This document shows, one piece after another, positions 1 through 7,324 of a stretch of DNA of 16,922 nt (positions within the stretch are counted from its first letter, which is position 1; the number at the start of each line of letters is the position of its first letter). Origin of the DNA: Aalborgiella sp043769295 (GTDB lineage Bacteria > Pseudomonadota > Gammaproteobacteria > Burkholderiales > Burkholderiaceae_C); NCBI GenBank assembly GCA_043769295.1, contig JAYVJL010000084.1:1-16922 (forward strand), written 5' to 3'. The translations under genes and the position numbers were made by a program. The notes under the pieces are model-generated. The model did not search any database and was not told the origin of the DNA. It saw only the letters and a program-made list of their open reading frames with translations.

Positions 1-1797
1 ACCATCGGCATCCTGCTTCTCCAGATGCTTCTCAAACTGTTTCTGCACCGCGAACACATCGACCTGGTGGTAGTGCAGCGCGTGCAGCGTCGCCGCCGTC
101 GGGCTGGGCACCCAGGCCGTGTTGGCACCGGCTTTCGGGTGCGCGATCTTCTGTTGCAGCATCGCAGCCATCAGGTCAGGCATGGCCCACATGCCCTTGC
201 CGATCTGCGCCTTGCCGCGCAGGCCGCAGCTCAGGCCTACGAGCACGTTGTTGCGCTCGTAGGCCGCGATCCAGGCGCTGGTCTTCATGTCGCCCTTGCG
301 CAGCATTGCGCCGGCCCGCATGGCGGTGTGCATCTCGTCGCCAGTGCGGTCGAGGAAGCCGGTGTTGATGAAGGCCACGCGGCTGGCGGCGGCGGCGATG
401 CAGGCTTTCAGGTTGACGCTGGTGCGGCGCTCTTCGTCCATGATGCCGAGCTTGACGGTGTTGGCGGGCAGGCCCAGCAGTTGCTCGACGCGGCCAAACA
501 ACTCGGACGCAAAGGCCACCTCGGCTGGGCCGTGCATTTTGGGTTTGACGATGTAGATGGAGCCGGTGCGGGAGTTGCCGATGGCTTGTGAGGCGGGGCG
601 CTTCACATCATGCAGGGCGATGGCGACGGTGACGACGGCGTCCAGGATGCCTTCCGGGATCTCACGGGTGGCACCAGCAGCATCGGCATACAAAATGGCC
701 GGATTGGTCATCAAATGGCCGACATTGCGCAGGAACATCAGCGAACGGCCATGCAGGGTCAGTGTGGTGCCCTCAGCGGCTTGACCACTGCCGCCTGTGC
801 CAGCTGCGGTGTATTGGCGGTCTGGATTCAGGCCACGGGTGAAGGTTTTGCCGCCTTTTTCAACGGCTTCGGTCAGCGTGCCTTTGAGGATGCCCAACCA
901 GTTGCTGTAGGCCAGCACTTTGTCGTCGGCATCAACCACGGCGACCGAGTCTTCCAGGTCGAGGATGGTGGACAGCGCGGCTTCCAGCACCAGGTCGCTG
1001 ACGCCAGCGGGGTCGGTCTGGCCGATGGCGGTGCTGCGGTCGATCTGGATGTCGAGGTGCAGGCCGTTGTTGATGAGCAGCACCGAGCTGGGGGTATTGG
1101 CGGCGCCCTGGTAGCCGACAAACTTGGCCGGGTCCGCCAGGCCGAGCGTGCTGCCGTCCTTCATGGTCACGGCTAATTTGCCGCCGACCACGGTGTAGGC
1201 GGTGGCGTCGCGGTGCGAGCCGGTGGACAGCGGGGCGGCCTGGTCGAGCGCGTTGCGCGCAAAAGCGATGACCTTCGCACCGCGCACGGGGTTGTAAGCC
1301 TTGCCTTTTTCGGCACCATCGGTCTCGGGAATCACGTCGGTGCCGTAGAGCGCGTCATACAGCGAACCCCAACGGGCGTTGGCGGCGTTCAGGGCGTAGC
1401 GGGCGTTGAGCACGGGCACGACCAGTTGCGGGCCGGCCTGCAGGGCGAGTTCGGCGTCGACATTGGACGTGGTGGTTTTGGTGTCCGCAGGGACGGGAAC
1501 CAGGTAGCCAATCTTGGTCAGGAAGGCTTTGTAGGCCGCCATGTCTTTGATTTCGCCGGGGTTGGCGGTGTGCCAGGCGTCCAGTTCGGTCTGCAGGCGG
1601 TCGCGCTCGGCGAGCAGAGTGAGGTTTTTCGGGGCCAGGTCGGCCACGATGGCGTCAAAACCTTGCCAGAAAGCGGCGCTGTCAACACCGGTGCCGGGCA
1701 GCACCTGTTCATTGACGAAAGTATGCAGGCTGGTCGCGACTTGCAGGCGGTGGGCTATTGTGCGTGGTTCAGTACGGGCTTCTGTACGTGTGGACAT
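1..1797 (-). CDS. glcB: Malate synthase G, C-terminus off the left edge
   Basis: Condenses glyoxylate with acetyl-CoA to malate in the cytoplasm (glyoxylate bypass and glycolate use). The 599 visible codons read as malate synthase G without interruption. Recognisable blocks are the RNVGHLMTNP stretch (around residue 357), NSRTGSIYIVKPKMHGP (from about 408), Glu426 in PAEVAF and Asp454 in IMDEERRT, which correspond to the Mg2+ ligands Glu427 and Asp455 of the E. coli enzyme, and GKAQIGKGMWAMPDLM near residue 535. The family is about 720-730 residues, so roughly 125 C-terminal residues, including the catalytic base region, lie outside the window. The ATG at 1797 is preceded by TTTTGGAGAAAACC, a good ribosome binding site. 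It is divergent from the LysR gene at 2046, which may regulate it (inference only). The call is firm. Confidence 0.96.
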   Translation of the reverse strand, partial: MSTRTEARTEPRTIAHRLQVATSLHTFVNEQVLPGTGVDSAAFWQGFDAIVADLAPKNLTLLAERDRLQTELDAWHTANPGEIKDMAAYKAFLTKIGYLVPVPADTKTTTSNVDAELALQAGPQLVVPVLNARYALNAANARWGSLYDALYGTDVIPETDGAEKGKAYNPVRGAKVIAFARNALDQAAPLSTGSHRDATAYTVVGGKLAVTMKDGSTLGLADPAKFVGYQGAANTPSSVLLINNGLHLDIQIDRSTAIGQTDPAGVSDLVLEAALSTILDLEDSVAVVDADDKVLAYSNWLGILKGTLTEAVEKGGKTFTRGLNPDRQYTAAGTGGSGQAAEGTTLTLHGRSLMFLRNVGHLMTNPAILYADAAGATREIPEGILDAVVTVAIALHDVKRPASQAIGNSRTGSIYIVKPKMHGPAEVAFASELFGRVEQLLGLPANTVKLGIMDEERRTSVNLKACIAAAASRVAFINTGFLDRTGDEMHTAMRAGAMLRKGDMKTSAWIAAYERNNVLVGLSCGLRGKAQIGKGMWAMPDLMAAMLQQKIAHPKAGANTAWVPSPTAATLHALHYHQVDVFAVQKQFEKHLEKQDADG

Positions 1798-1860
1798 GGT
1801 TTTCTCCAAAAGAGGGCTAAAACGGTTAAAAAATGAAATTAGAGGGTCAGATTGGCATCT

Positions 1861-1909
1861 AGCCGGCGTATTTATTGCCTATACAGCTATTAAATATATA
1901 GCAAATTCA
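1861..1909 (+). repeat. Dispersed short repeat, copy A (intergenic)
   Basis: A 49-bp element in the glcB-lysR gap. It aligns with 14108-14155 at 39 of 48 positions (one gap) and shares its palindromic right half with the reverse complement of 13477-13524. The core has inverted arms GCTAT and ATAGC around an AT loop. It resembles, from memory, a short interspersed repeat abundant in Comamonadaceae genomes. Confidence 0.6.
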
Positions 1910-1920
1910 GACTGAAGCAA
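1893..1920 (-). promoter_or_regulatory. Candidate sigma-70 promoter for glcB
   Basis: On the minus strand a TTGCTT -35-like hexamer (1920-1915) and a TATATT -10-like hexamer (1898-1893) are separated by 16 bp, about 95 bp before the glcB start. The -10 element lies inside the dispersed repeat at 1861-1909, so that repeat may supply part of the promoter. The match is moderate (4/6 and 5/6) and AT-rich DNA yields such matches by chance. Confidence 0.3.
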
Positions 1921-1937
1921 CGCAAATCAACTGATAA

Positions 1938-1979
1938 GAAGATGATGTTAGCAACTATATTCGAACCTTGGAAGATGAT
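1938..1979. promoter_or_regulatory. Direct repeat GAAGATGAT in the glcB-lysR gap
   Basis: The 9-mer GAAGATGAT occurs at 1938-1946 and again at 1971-1979, start to start 33 bp (about three helical turns), in the divergent intergenic region. Same-face spacing suggests a possible regulator site, but the pattern is not a clear LysR T-N11-A box. The remaining bases of the 248-bp gap are AT-rich with no other feature I can support. Confidence 0.25.
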
Positions 1980-2045
1980 TAATAGCGCAAAGGTTGTGTT
2001 ATCTGTGACTTTCATGCACATAATAGTAGCGAATCAGCTCACTTT

Positions 2046-2966
2046 ATGGATAAATTCAAACAGCTCGAATCCTTCGTCGCCATCATCACGCGTGGCAGCT
2101 TGACCGCTGCGGCGCAGGCAGAGGGCGTGGCACCGGCCATCATGGGGCGGCGGCTGGACGCACTGGAGGAACGCTTGGGCGTCAAACTGCTGGTGCGCAC
2201 CACCCGCAAGCTGGCGCTGACGCATGAAGGCAGCGCGTTTTTGGAAGACACGCAGCGCTTGTTAGCGGATCTGGCCAACGCAGAAGCCAGTGTTTCCGCC
2301 GGTGGCGTGAAAGCGAGCGGTCACTTACGTATCACCGCACCCGCCGGTTTTGGCCGTCGCCACGTGGCCCCGCTGGTGCCGAAGTTTCGGGAAATGCATC
2401 AGGATGTGACCCTGTCGCTGAACCTGTCTGACCGCGTGATCGACATGGCCGGCGAGGGCTTTGACTGCGCGGTGCGGGTCGGTGACATGCCGGACTCCAG
2501 CCTGGTCAGCGTGCGGCTGGCCGACAACCGGCGGCTGTGCGTCGCCACACCGGCGTATTTGCAACGCTGCGGCACACCTGTGGCTCCCGGCGACTTGAAC
2601 CGGTTTGACTGCCTGACCTTGACCAGCGACGCCTCCCAAACGCGGGGCTGGGCGTTCAACATCCCGAACAGCAACGGCGAACGCGAGGTCAGCTACCTGC
2701 GCCCCAACGGCCCGCTGGACTGCTCGGACGGCCAGGTGCTGCACGACTGGTGTCTGGCCGGCTACGGCATCGCCTGGCGCAGCACCTGGGAGGTGGAGGC
2801 CGAAATCGCCAGCGGCCAGCTGGTCGCCGTACTGGAAGACTTCGTCGCCCCGCCCAATGGCATCTACGCCGTCTTCCCGCAACGCAAGCACCTGCCGCTG
2901 CGGGTGCGGCTGTGGATTGACTTTTTGAAACACAATTACGGGCAGGCCGGGTTTTGGAAATCTTAG
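2046..2966 (+). CDS. LysR-family transcriptional regulator
   Basis: A 306-residue LysR-type DNA-binding regulator, the normal family length. Residues 1-60 form the winged helix-turn-helix (FKQLESFVAI, SLTAAAQAEGVAPAIMGRRL, DALEERLGVKLLVRTTRKLALTHEG). Residues from about 90 to 295 are the periplasmic-binding-protein-like effector domain, starting at GHLRITAPAGFGRRHVAPLV. The effector cannot be read from sequence. It is divergent from glcB with 248 bp between the start codons, the arrangement usual for a LysR regulator and its target, so control of glcB and of itself is plausible but unproved. An alternative target is the transporter-like operon that follows 52 bp downstream on the same strand. 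The stop codon lies inside an 18-bp perfect palindrome. Confidence 0.93.
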   Translation: MDKFKQLESFVAIITRGSLTAAAQAEGVAPAIMGRRLDALEERLGVKLLVRTTRKLALTHEGSAFLEDTQRLLADLANAEASVSAGGVKASGHLRITAPAGFGRRHVAPLVPKFREMHQDVTLSLNLSDRVIDMAGEGFDCAVRVGDMPDSSLVSVRLADNRRLCVATPAYLQRCGTPVAPGDLNRFDCLTLTSDASQTRGWAFNIPNSNGEREVSYLRPNGPLDCSDGQVLHDWCLAGYGIAWRSTWEVEAEIASGQLVAVLEDFVAPPNGIYAVFPQRKHLPLRVRLWIDFLKHNYGQAGFWKS

Positions 2967-2978
2967 ACGCGTCTAAGA
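2961..2978. promoter_or_regulatory. Perfect 18-bp palindrome over the lysR stop
   Basis: TCTTAGACGCGTCTAAGA is its own reverse complement. It contains the TAG stop of the LysR gene (2964-2966) and lies 40 bp before the next start. As RNA it would give a 7-bp stem with a CGCG loop but has no following T tract, so an operator for the downstream operon is at least as likely as a terminator. A second small inverted repeat, AAGCC-TGC-GGCTT, follows at about 2988-3000. Confidence 0.45.
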
Positions 2979-3018
2979 TACTGACATAAGCCTGCGGCTT
3001 GTCACAACCTGTTCAACC

Positions 3019-3897
3019 ATGCGCCCCATCCACACCATCAACGCCCTGCACAGCAAACTCGGCACCAAACTCGGCGCATTTGGCTCGGGCACGGCGCGCT
3101 GGATGCTGGGTTGGTGGGACATTGTGTTTTTTGGGGCGCAGGCGCTGGTGGTGAGTTTGTCGCCCTCCAGCTACCGCGCGCAGACGGCACGCATCGTGGC
3201 ACGGCATATCTACCAGAGCATTGGCTCGATTTTGCCGTGGTACACGGTGTTGACGGCCTTGATCAGCCTGGTGATGACGCGGATTGTGGTGGTGACCGCC
3301 CTGAGCTACGGCTTGTCGCAGTTCGCGCTGGAGATGGTAGTGCGGGTGCTGGTGCTGGAGTTGTTGCCGATGTCAGCGGCGCTGTTTGTGGCGCTGCGCT
3401 ACATGGCGCCGGTGAGCAGCGACATTGCGACGCTGCAACGCGAGTCCAAACAGGCCTCCTGGCGGGACGACCAGGCCGTGCTGCGCGACGAACTGATGCC
3501 GCGCGTGCTGGCGGGCGTGGTGTCGGTGCTGACGCTCACCGCCGTGAGTGCGGTGGTGGCCTTGCTGATCGCCTATATGGTGGTATACGGCCTGTCGCCG
3601 TGGGGGTTTGAGGCTTACACGCGCATGGTCGGGCGGGTGTTCAGCCCCGCCGTGGCGCTGGGGTTTGCGGTGAAGTCGCTGTTGTTCAGCCTGGCGGTGG
3701 GGGTGATTCCTGTGGCGGCTGCGCTGATCAATGAGCCGCTGGCTAATGTCGGTAATAAAGTCGGCAACAAGGTCGGCAACAAGGTCAGCTCCAACATCGG
3801 CCTGACGCTGGCCAACCTGGGCGAGTCGGGCCTGGTGCGCCTGTTTTTGGTGATTTTCATAATCGAAGCGGCCACGCTGATGATCAAGTACTTTTGA
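3019..3897 (+). CDS. MlaE-type permease of an MCE transport system (divergent)
   Basis: An inner-membrane protein of 292 residues with several hydrophobic segments, resembling the MlaE/YrbE permease family that moves lipids between inner membrane and an MCE protein. Family-like landmarks are the ELLPMSAALFVALRY block (about residue 114; usual form RElgPvltalvvagR), the acidic loop after APVSSDIATL, and ELMPRVLAGVVSV (about 157; usual form lvvPRvlA), followed by long transmembrane helices. The canonical Gly-rich GaaiaAelGtM segment is strongly altered. A 12-bp tandem repeat encodes VGNKVGNKVGNK near residue 245. The next gene is an MCE protein, which supports the call. No ATP-binding subunit is present before or after it. 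Placement rests on context plus limited motif similarity, so it could be a distant permease-like relative. Confidence 0.72.
   Translation: MRPIHTINALHSKLGTKLGAFGSGTARWMLGWWDIVFFGAQALVVSLSPSSYRAQTARIVARHIYQSIGSILPWYTVLTALISLVMTRIVVVTALSYGLSQFALEMVVRVLVLELLPMSAALFVALRYMAPVSSDIATLQRESKQASWRDDQAVLRDELMPRVLAGVVSVLTLTAVSAVVALLIAYMVVYGLSPWGFEAYTRMVGRVFSPAVALGFAVKSLLFSLAVGVIPVAAALINEPLANVGNKVGNKVGNKVSSNIGLTLANLGESGLVRLFLVIFIIEAATLMIKYF
3748..3783 (+). repeat. 12-bp in-frame tandem repeat (three units)
   Basis: Three consecutive 12-bp units (GTCGGTAATAAA, then GTCGGCAACAAG twice) encode VGNK three times in the permease; a degenerate fourth unit (GTCAGCTCCAAC, VSSN) follows. The second and third units are identical, which fits recent slippage or duplication. 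Copy-number change would keep the reading frame. Confidence 0.85.
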
Positions 3898-3935
3898 ACG
3901 AAAATAACAATAGCCCGATCTTCACGACCTTATCA

Positions 3936-4907
3936 ATGGATTCACCGACGCCACCCTCCCCAGAACCGATAGCGGCTCCGATAGCGAATATCGAAGTCAA
4001 AGCCGTTTTGCTCTTGCTGCTGATGCTGGCGCTGATCGTGGGCACCGTGGCCTACGTGTTGTACGCACGCGGCGCGTTTGAACGCACGCAAGAGCTGGTG
4101 CTGCTGGCGGACGACTCGGAAGGGGTTGTTCTCGGCATGGACATGACGTTTTCAGGCTTTCCGATTGGCCGCGTGCGCCGCGTTGAACTGGCGGACAAGG
4201 GCAATGTGCGCATCATCATCGACGTGCCCAGCAAAGACGCGCGCTGGCTGCGCACCTCTAGCGTGTTCACCATGGAAAGCGGCCTGGTGGGCAACACCAA
4301 AATTCGCGCCTACAGCGGCGTATTGACCGACCCACCGCTGCCAGATGGCTCCGAGCGCACGGCGTTGCGCGGTGACACGGCCGCTGAAATCCCCAAACTG
4401 GTGGCGATGGTGAAAGATTTGACGCAAAACCTGGTCAACATGACGGGGGAGAACTCCAGCCTGAACCAAAGCCTGACCAATGTGCAAACGGTGACCGAGA
4501 CGCTTAAAGGCCCAAACGGCACGCTCAAAATGCTGCTGGGTGACGACGCCAACGCCAAACAACTGATCACAGCGCTGACGCAGGTGAATGCCTTGCTGGT
4601 CAAGATGGATGGTTTGGCGGCAAAAACCGACAAGCAGGTGTTTGGCGACAAAGGATTGATGGTGGACGCGCAGGCGACGGTCAAGCAAGTGTCGGCCACC
4701 TTGCTGGATGCCCGCGCCAGCCTGCAAAAACTGGATGCGGTGCTGGTGGAAGCGCAGGGTATCGCCGTCAACACCAAAGTGGCCACCACAGATTTGGGCA
4801 GCTTGCGCGCCGAAGTGGAGACCAGCCTGCGCAAGGTGGAGCAACTGGTGGGTGAGATCAACCGCAAATGGCCGTTTGCACGGGATACGGAGTTGAAACT
4901 GCCATGA
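3936..4907 (+). CDS. MCE (MlaD-type) domain substrate-binding protein
   Basis: A periplasmic, inner-membrane-anchored MCE protein of 323 residues, expected to carry lipids between the membranes. After a Pro-rich cytoplasmic tail there is one transmembrane helix (about residues 24-46), then the MCE domain (about 50-130) with SGFPIGRVRRVEL, IIIDVPSKDARWLRTSSVF and ESGLVGNTKI, typical of MlaD-like proteins. The rest (about 140-323) is a long helical region rich in Gln, Thr and Leu, as in MCE proteins that form extended needles or barrels. I chose the ATG at 3936. A TTG at 3894 overlapping the permease stop would add 14 residues and is a real alternative; neither has a strong ribosome binding site. 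The lipoprotein gene start overlaps its stop (ATGA). Confidence 0.88.
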   Translation: MDSPTPPSPEPIAAPIANIEVKAVLLLLLMLALIVGTVAYVLYARGAFERTQELVLLADDSEGVVLGMDMTFSGFPIGRVRRVELADKGNVRIIIDVPSKDARWLRTSSVFTMESGLVGNTKIRAYSGVLTDPPLPDGSERTALRGDTAAEIPKLVAMVKDLTQNLVNMTGENSSLNQSLTNVQTVTETLKGPNGTLKMLLGDDANAKQLITALTQVNALLVKMDGLAAKTDKQVFGDKGLMVDAQATVKQVSATLLDARASLQKLDAVLVEAQGIAVNTKVATTDLGSLRAEVETSLRKVEQLVGEINRKWPFARDTELKLP

Positions 4908-5578
4908 AACTGCTTGTTTCTGCATCACTATTGACGCTACTGCTGTCCGGCTGTGCCAGCGGCCCTGTGGCACCTGCGTGGGAAGGGAACGCCAAGAGCG
5001 CACTGGACAACACGGTGCAGAACTATCTGACCGGCAACACCAAAGCCGAAGAGCAAGACTACGCCCGCGCCTATAAAGAGCTGGCGGCGACCGGCCGCGC
5101 CGACTTGTTGGCACGCGCCGAGTTGACCCGCTGCGCGGCACGGGCGGCCAGTTTGGTGTTTGACGATTGCCCCGCCTTTAAACCCCTGGCCGCTGATGCA
5201 GGGGCAGAGCAGCGTGCCTACGCCGAATATTTGGCAGGACGCTGGCAGGGCTTGAACGGTGCTTTGCTGCCCAAACACCATGCGGCCGTGCTGGCAAGCC
5301 CCGCCGACCCTGCGGTGCTGTTGCAGATTAAAGACCCGCTGTCGCGGCTGGTGGCCGCTGGCGTGATGCTTCAACACGGCGCTTTGCGGCCGCAGGCCTT
5401 GGTTGACGTGGCTGCCATGGCCACCGCAACAGCATCCGAGCAAGCGTGGCGACGGCCCTTGCTCGCGTGGCTCGGACTGCAGTCCAAGCAAGCCGAAACG
5501 CGCGGAGATAAGGTCCAGACAAACAGTTTGAACCGGCGCATCGCGTTAATACTCAGTACCCCGAGTTTAAAACCGTGA
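4904..5578 (+). CDS. Helical lipoprotein of the MCE operon
   Basis: A 224-residue predicted lipoprotein. The first 16 residues form a signal peptide ending LLLSG before Cys17; the next residue is Ala, so sorting to the outer membrane is expected. The mature part looks wholly alpha-helical and Ala/Leu-rich, like a TPR-type repeat protein, with Cys residues at about 81 and 92 that might pair. It does not look like the beta-rich ABC-transport auxiliary lipoprotein often found with MCE genes. Its start overlaps the MCE gene stop by four bases, so the genes are almost certainly co-translated. It is a good candidate for the outer-membrane partner of the system. I do not recognise a named family. 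Confidence 0.8.
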   Translation: MKLLVSASLLTLLLSGCASGPVAPAWEGNAKSALDNTVQNYLTGNTKAEEQDYARAYKELAATGRADLLARAELTRCAARAASLVFDDCPAFKPLAADAGAEQRAYAEYLAGRWQGLNGALLPKHHAAVLASPADPAVLLQIKDPLSRLVAAGVMLQHGALRPQALVDVAAMATATASEQAWRRPLLAWLGLQSKQAETRGDKVQTNSLNRRIALILSTPSLKP

Positions 5579-5646
5579 GTATCTGGAGTCTAATAAGGTC
5601 ATTCTGAACATGCGCATCGGCCACCAACCAACAGGATTATGAATTT

Positions 5647-6750
5647 GTGATTGCATTAACCTTGATCAGCGCTGCGGTGTCGATGTTGGCCGCACTTTTT
5701 TTTATCCGCTGGGCGAACGGACACGCCAAAAATTACGAGATTGACAAGCCCCAGCGTTTTCATACCGGCGCCGTACCACGCGTGGGTGGTCTGGCGATTA
5801 TGCTGGGTTTGTTTGTGGGCTGGCTGATGGTGGCATGGTCTGGCTCATTGGGTGTTAATTTAAATACGCAAGGGAATTGGCCGCTGGTCTGGCCATGGCT
5901 GGTGCTGACCCTGCCAGCGGTGCTGGGCGGTGCCTACGAGGATGTATCACAGCGTTTATCGGTGTTGTATCGTTTGGGACTAACAGCGGTATCGGCGGCT
6001 TTGGCTTGCTGGCTGCTGGGTATCAGTTTGGACAGACTGGGTATTACTTTGGTGGATAACTGGTTGCAGATGACGCCGTGGGCGGGTATGGCCCTGGCCA
6101 TCTTTGCCATTTGCGGTCTGCCACACGCTTTTAATATTATCGACGGCTACAACGGCTTGGCGGGCACGGTGGCGGCGATGATTTGTTTGGCGATTGCGCA
6201 TGTGGCCTTGCAATTGGGCGACCGCCAGCTTGCCGCCATGGTGGTTTGCCTGGCGGGAGCCACCGCCGGGTTTTTAATCTGGAATTACCCGCGCGGTTTG
6301 ATATTTGCGGGTGATGGTGGTGCCTATTTATGGGGCGTGGTTATTGCCGTGGCCAGTATCATGTTGGTACAGCGCCACCAGACAGTATCGCCCTGGTTTC
6401 CGATGCTGCTGCTGATCTATCCGGTTTGGGAAACCTTATTCTCTATTTACCGCAAATTAGCACGCGGGGTATCTCCCGGTGTTGCAGATGCGCTGCATTT
6501 TCATCAACTGATATACAGGCGCTTGGTCCGTGGTGTATTTCATGATGACGCTTCGCGCCGTATGCTGATGCGCAACAACCGGACCTCCCCCTGGTTGTGG
6601 AGTTTTACCTTGTTGACTGTGGCACCTGCGGTGTTATTTTGGGACAACACTTTGGTATTGATGGGGTTTTGTTTGATGTTCATGATCAGCTACGTTGCTG
6701 CATATATGATGCTCGTCCGCTTCAAAGTACCTCGCTGGTTGCGCAGATAA
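5647..6750 (+). CDS. WecA/MraY-type polyprenyl-phosphate sugar-1-phosphate transferase
   Basis: A multi-pass inner-membrane glycosyltransferase 4 family protein (367 residues) that would transfer a UDP-sugar phosphate to undecaprenyl phosphate, starting a surface glycan. Family motifs are clear: DKPQ with PRVGG (residues 33-48), the acidic pair Glu98-Asp99 after LGGAY, NIIDGYNGLAG with Asp166, FAGDGGAYLWG with Asp223, and DALHFHQ with His284/His286. The first acidic pair is Glu-Asp rather than the Asp-Asp of WecA; I believe related proteobacterial enzymes share this. The GTG start is supported by AGGA at 5633-5636, 10 bases upstream; an ATG at 5639 opens only a three-codon frame that ends on this start. 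No other glycan genes are adjacent, so the product (O-antigen, capsule or other) cannot be assigned. Confidence 0.9.
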   Translation: MIALTLISAAVSMLAALFFIRWANGHAKNYEIDKPQRFHTGAVPRVGGLAIMLGLFVGWLMVAWSGSLGVNLNTQGNWPLVWPWLVLTLPAVLGGAYEDVSQRLSVLYRLGLTAVSAALACWLLGISLDRLGITLVDNWLQMTPWAGMALAIFAICGLPHAFNIIDGYNGLAGTVAAMICLAIAHVALQLGDRQLAAMVVCLAGATAGFLIWNYPRGLIFAGDGGAYLWGVVIAVASIMLVQRHQTVSPWFPMLLLIYPVWETLFSIYRKLARGVSPGVADALHFHQLIYRRLVRGVFHDDASRRMLMRNNRTSPWLWSFTLLTVAPAVLFWDNTLVLMGFCLMFMISYVAAYMMLVRFKVPRWLRR

Positions 6751-6764
6751 TGCATATTCAAACA

Positions 6765-6812
6765 AGTATTCGCTTTCTGAATACTATTTATTTTCAATAT
6801 TTTGAAATAAAT
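6765..6812. terminator. Two back-to-back AT-rich hairpins after the wecA-like gene
   Basis: Hairpin one, 6765-6785, has arms AGTATTC and GAATACT (7 bp, 7-base loop). Hairpin two follows at once at 6786-6812, arms ATTTATTT and AAATAAAT plus an inner CAA/TTG with one bulged T. The first is followed by a T-rich stretch, so it may end the upstream transcript, but low GC makes it a weak intrinsic terminator. The second could act in either direction. Confidence 0.4.
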
Positions 6813-6919
6813 CGCGATTGAAATGGGTATATGCCAGATACTCTGGTCTGCTATTGATTTAGACTACGTGCTATATCGGCAACTTTTTATTAACTGCAAC
6901 CTTTGCGAAAGAATCTATT

Positions 6920-7276
6920 ATGAGCAACCTCATTGAGTTACAAAGCCAAATTGAAAAACTTCAAAAGCAAGCAGCCGACCTCAAAGCCAAAGAGTTCAGC
7001 AGTACGGTTGCTGATATCAAGGCCAAGATGCAAGCATTTGGCATCACGGTGAAGGATTTGGCCGGTAAATCTGGCGGCAAAGGCAAAAACGCAAAAGCAC
7101 CTAAAGCGGTTAAAACGGGTGCCGTTAAAACACGTAAATCAAAAGCAGCAGGCGTTCCTGTGGCACCTAAATTTCGTAGCCCGAACGGTGAAACGTGGAG
7201 CGGACGCGGGCTGTCGCCAAAATGGCTGTCCGCCTTGATTGCGCAAGGACAGAAAAAAGAAGATTTTGCGATCTAA
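6920..7276 (+). CDS. H-NS family nucleoid protein
   Basis: A 118-residue H-NS-type DNA-binding protein. The N-terminal part (about 1-60) is a coiled coil for oligomerisation, beginning LIELQSQIEKLQKQAADLKAKE. A Lys/Ala-rich linker (about 65-82) follows, and the C-terminal domain carries KFRSPNGETWSGRGLSPKWL with the SGRG minor-groove motif at 94-97, typical of Burkholderiales H-NS homologs, which silence AT-rich and horizontally acquired DNA. The 169-bp region upstream is clearly more AT-rich than the genes around it, which fits the autoregulation known for hns genes (inference). The start ATG follows GCGAAAGAATCTATT with only a weak ribosome binding site. The argB gene begins 48 bp later with no obvious terminator between them. 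Confidence 0.94.
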   Translation: MSNLIELQSQIEKLQKQAADLKAKEFSSTVADIKAKMQAFGITVKDLAGKSGGKGKNAKAPKAVKTGAVKTRKSKAAGVPVAPKFRSPNGETWSGRGLSPKWLSALIAQGQKKEDFAI

Positions 7277-7324
7277 ATAGCACCGCACCGACCGTTTAGT
7301 TTTATCTCTATCTTTTTGCCCCTT

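Noticed and set aside
4152..5141. Open frame of 329 codons on the minus strand across the MCE and lipoprotein genes
   Set aside because: It lies antisense to two real genes with clear domain and signal motifs, has no recognisable motif and an Arg/His/Gln-rich shadow composition.
7287..7294. ACCGACCG before argB, identical to half of the PaaR-like palindrome
   Set aside because: Only one half-site, with no inverted partner; a similar half-site also occurs inside tldD at 12393-12400, so single copies are not informative.
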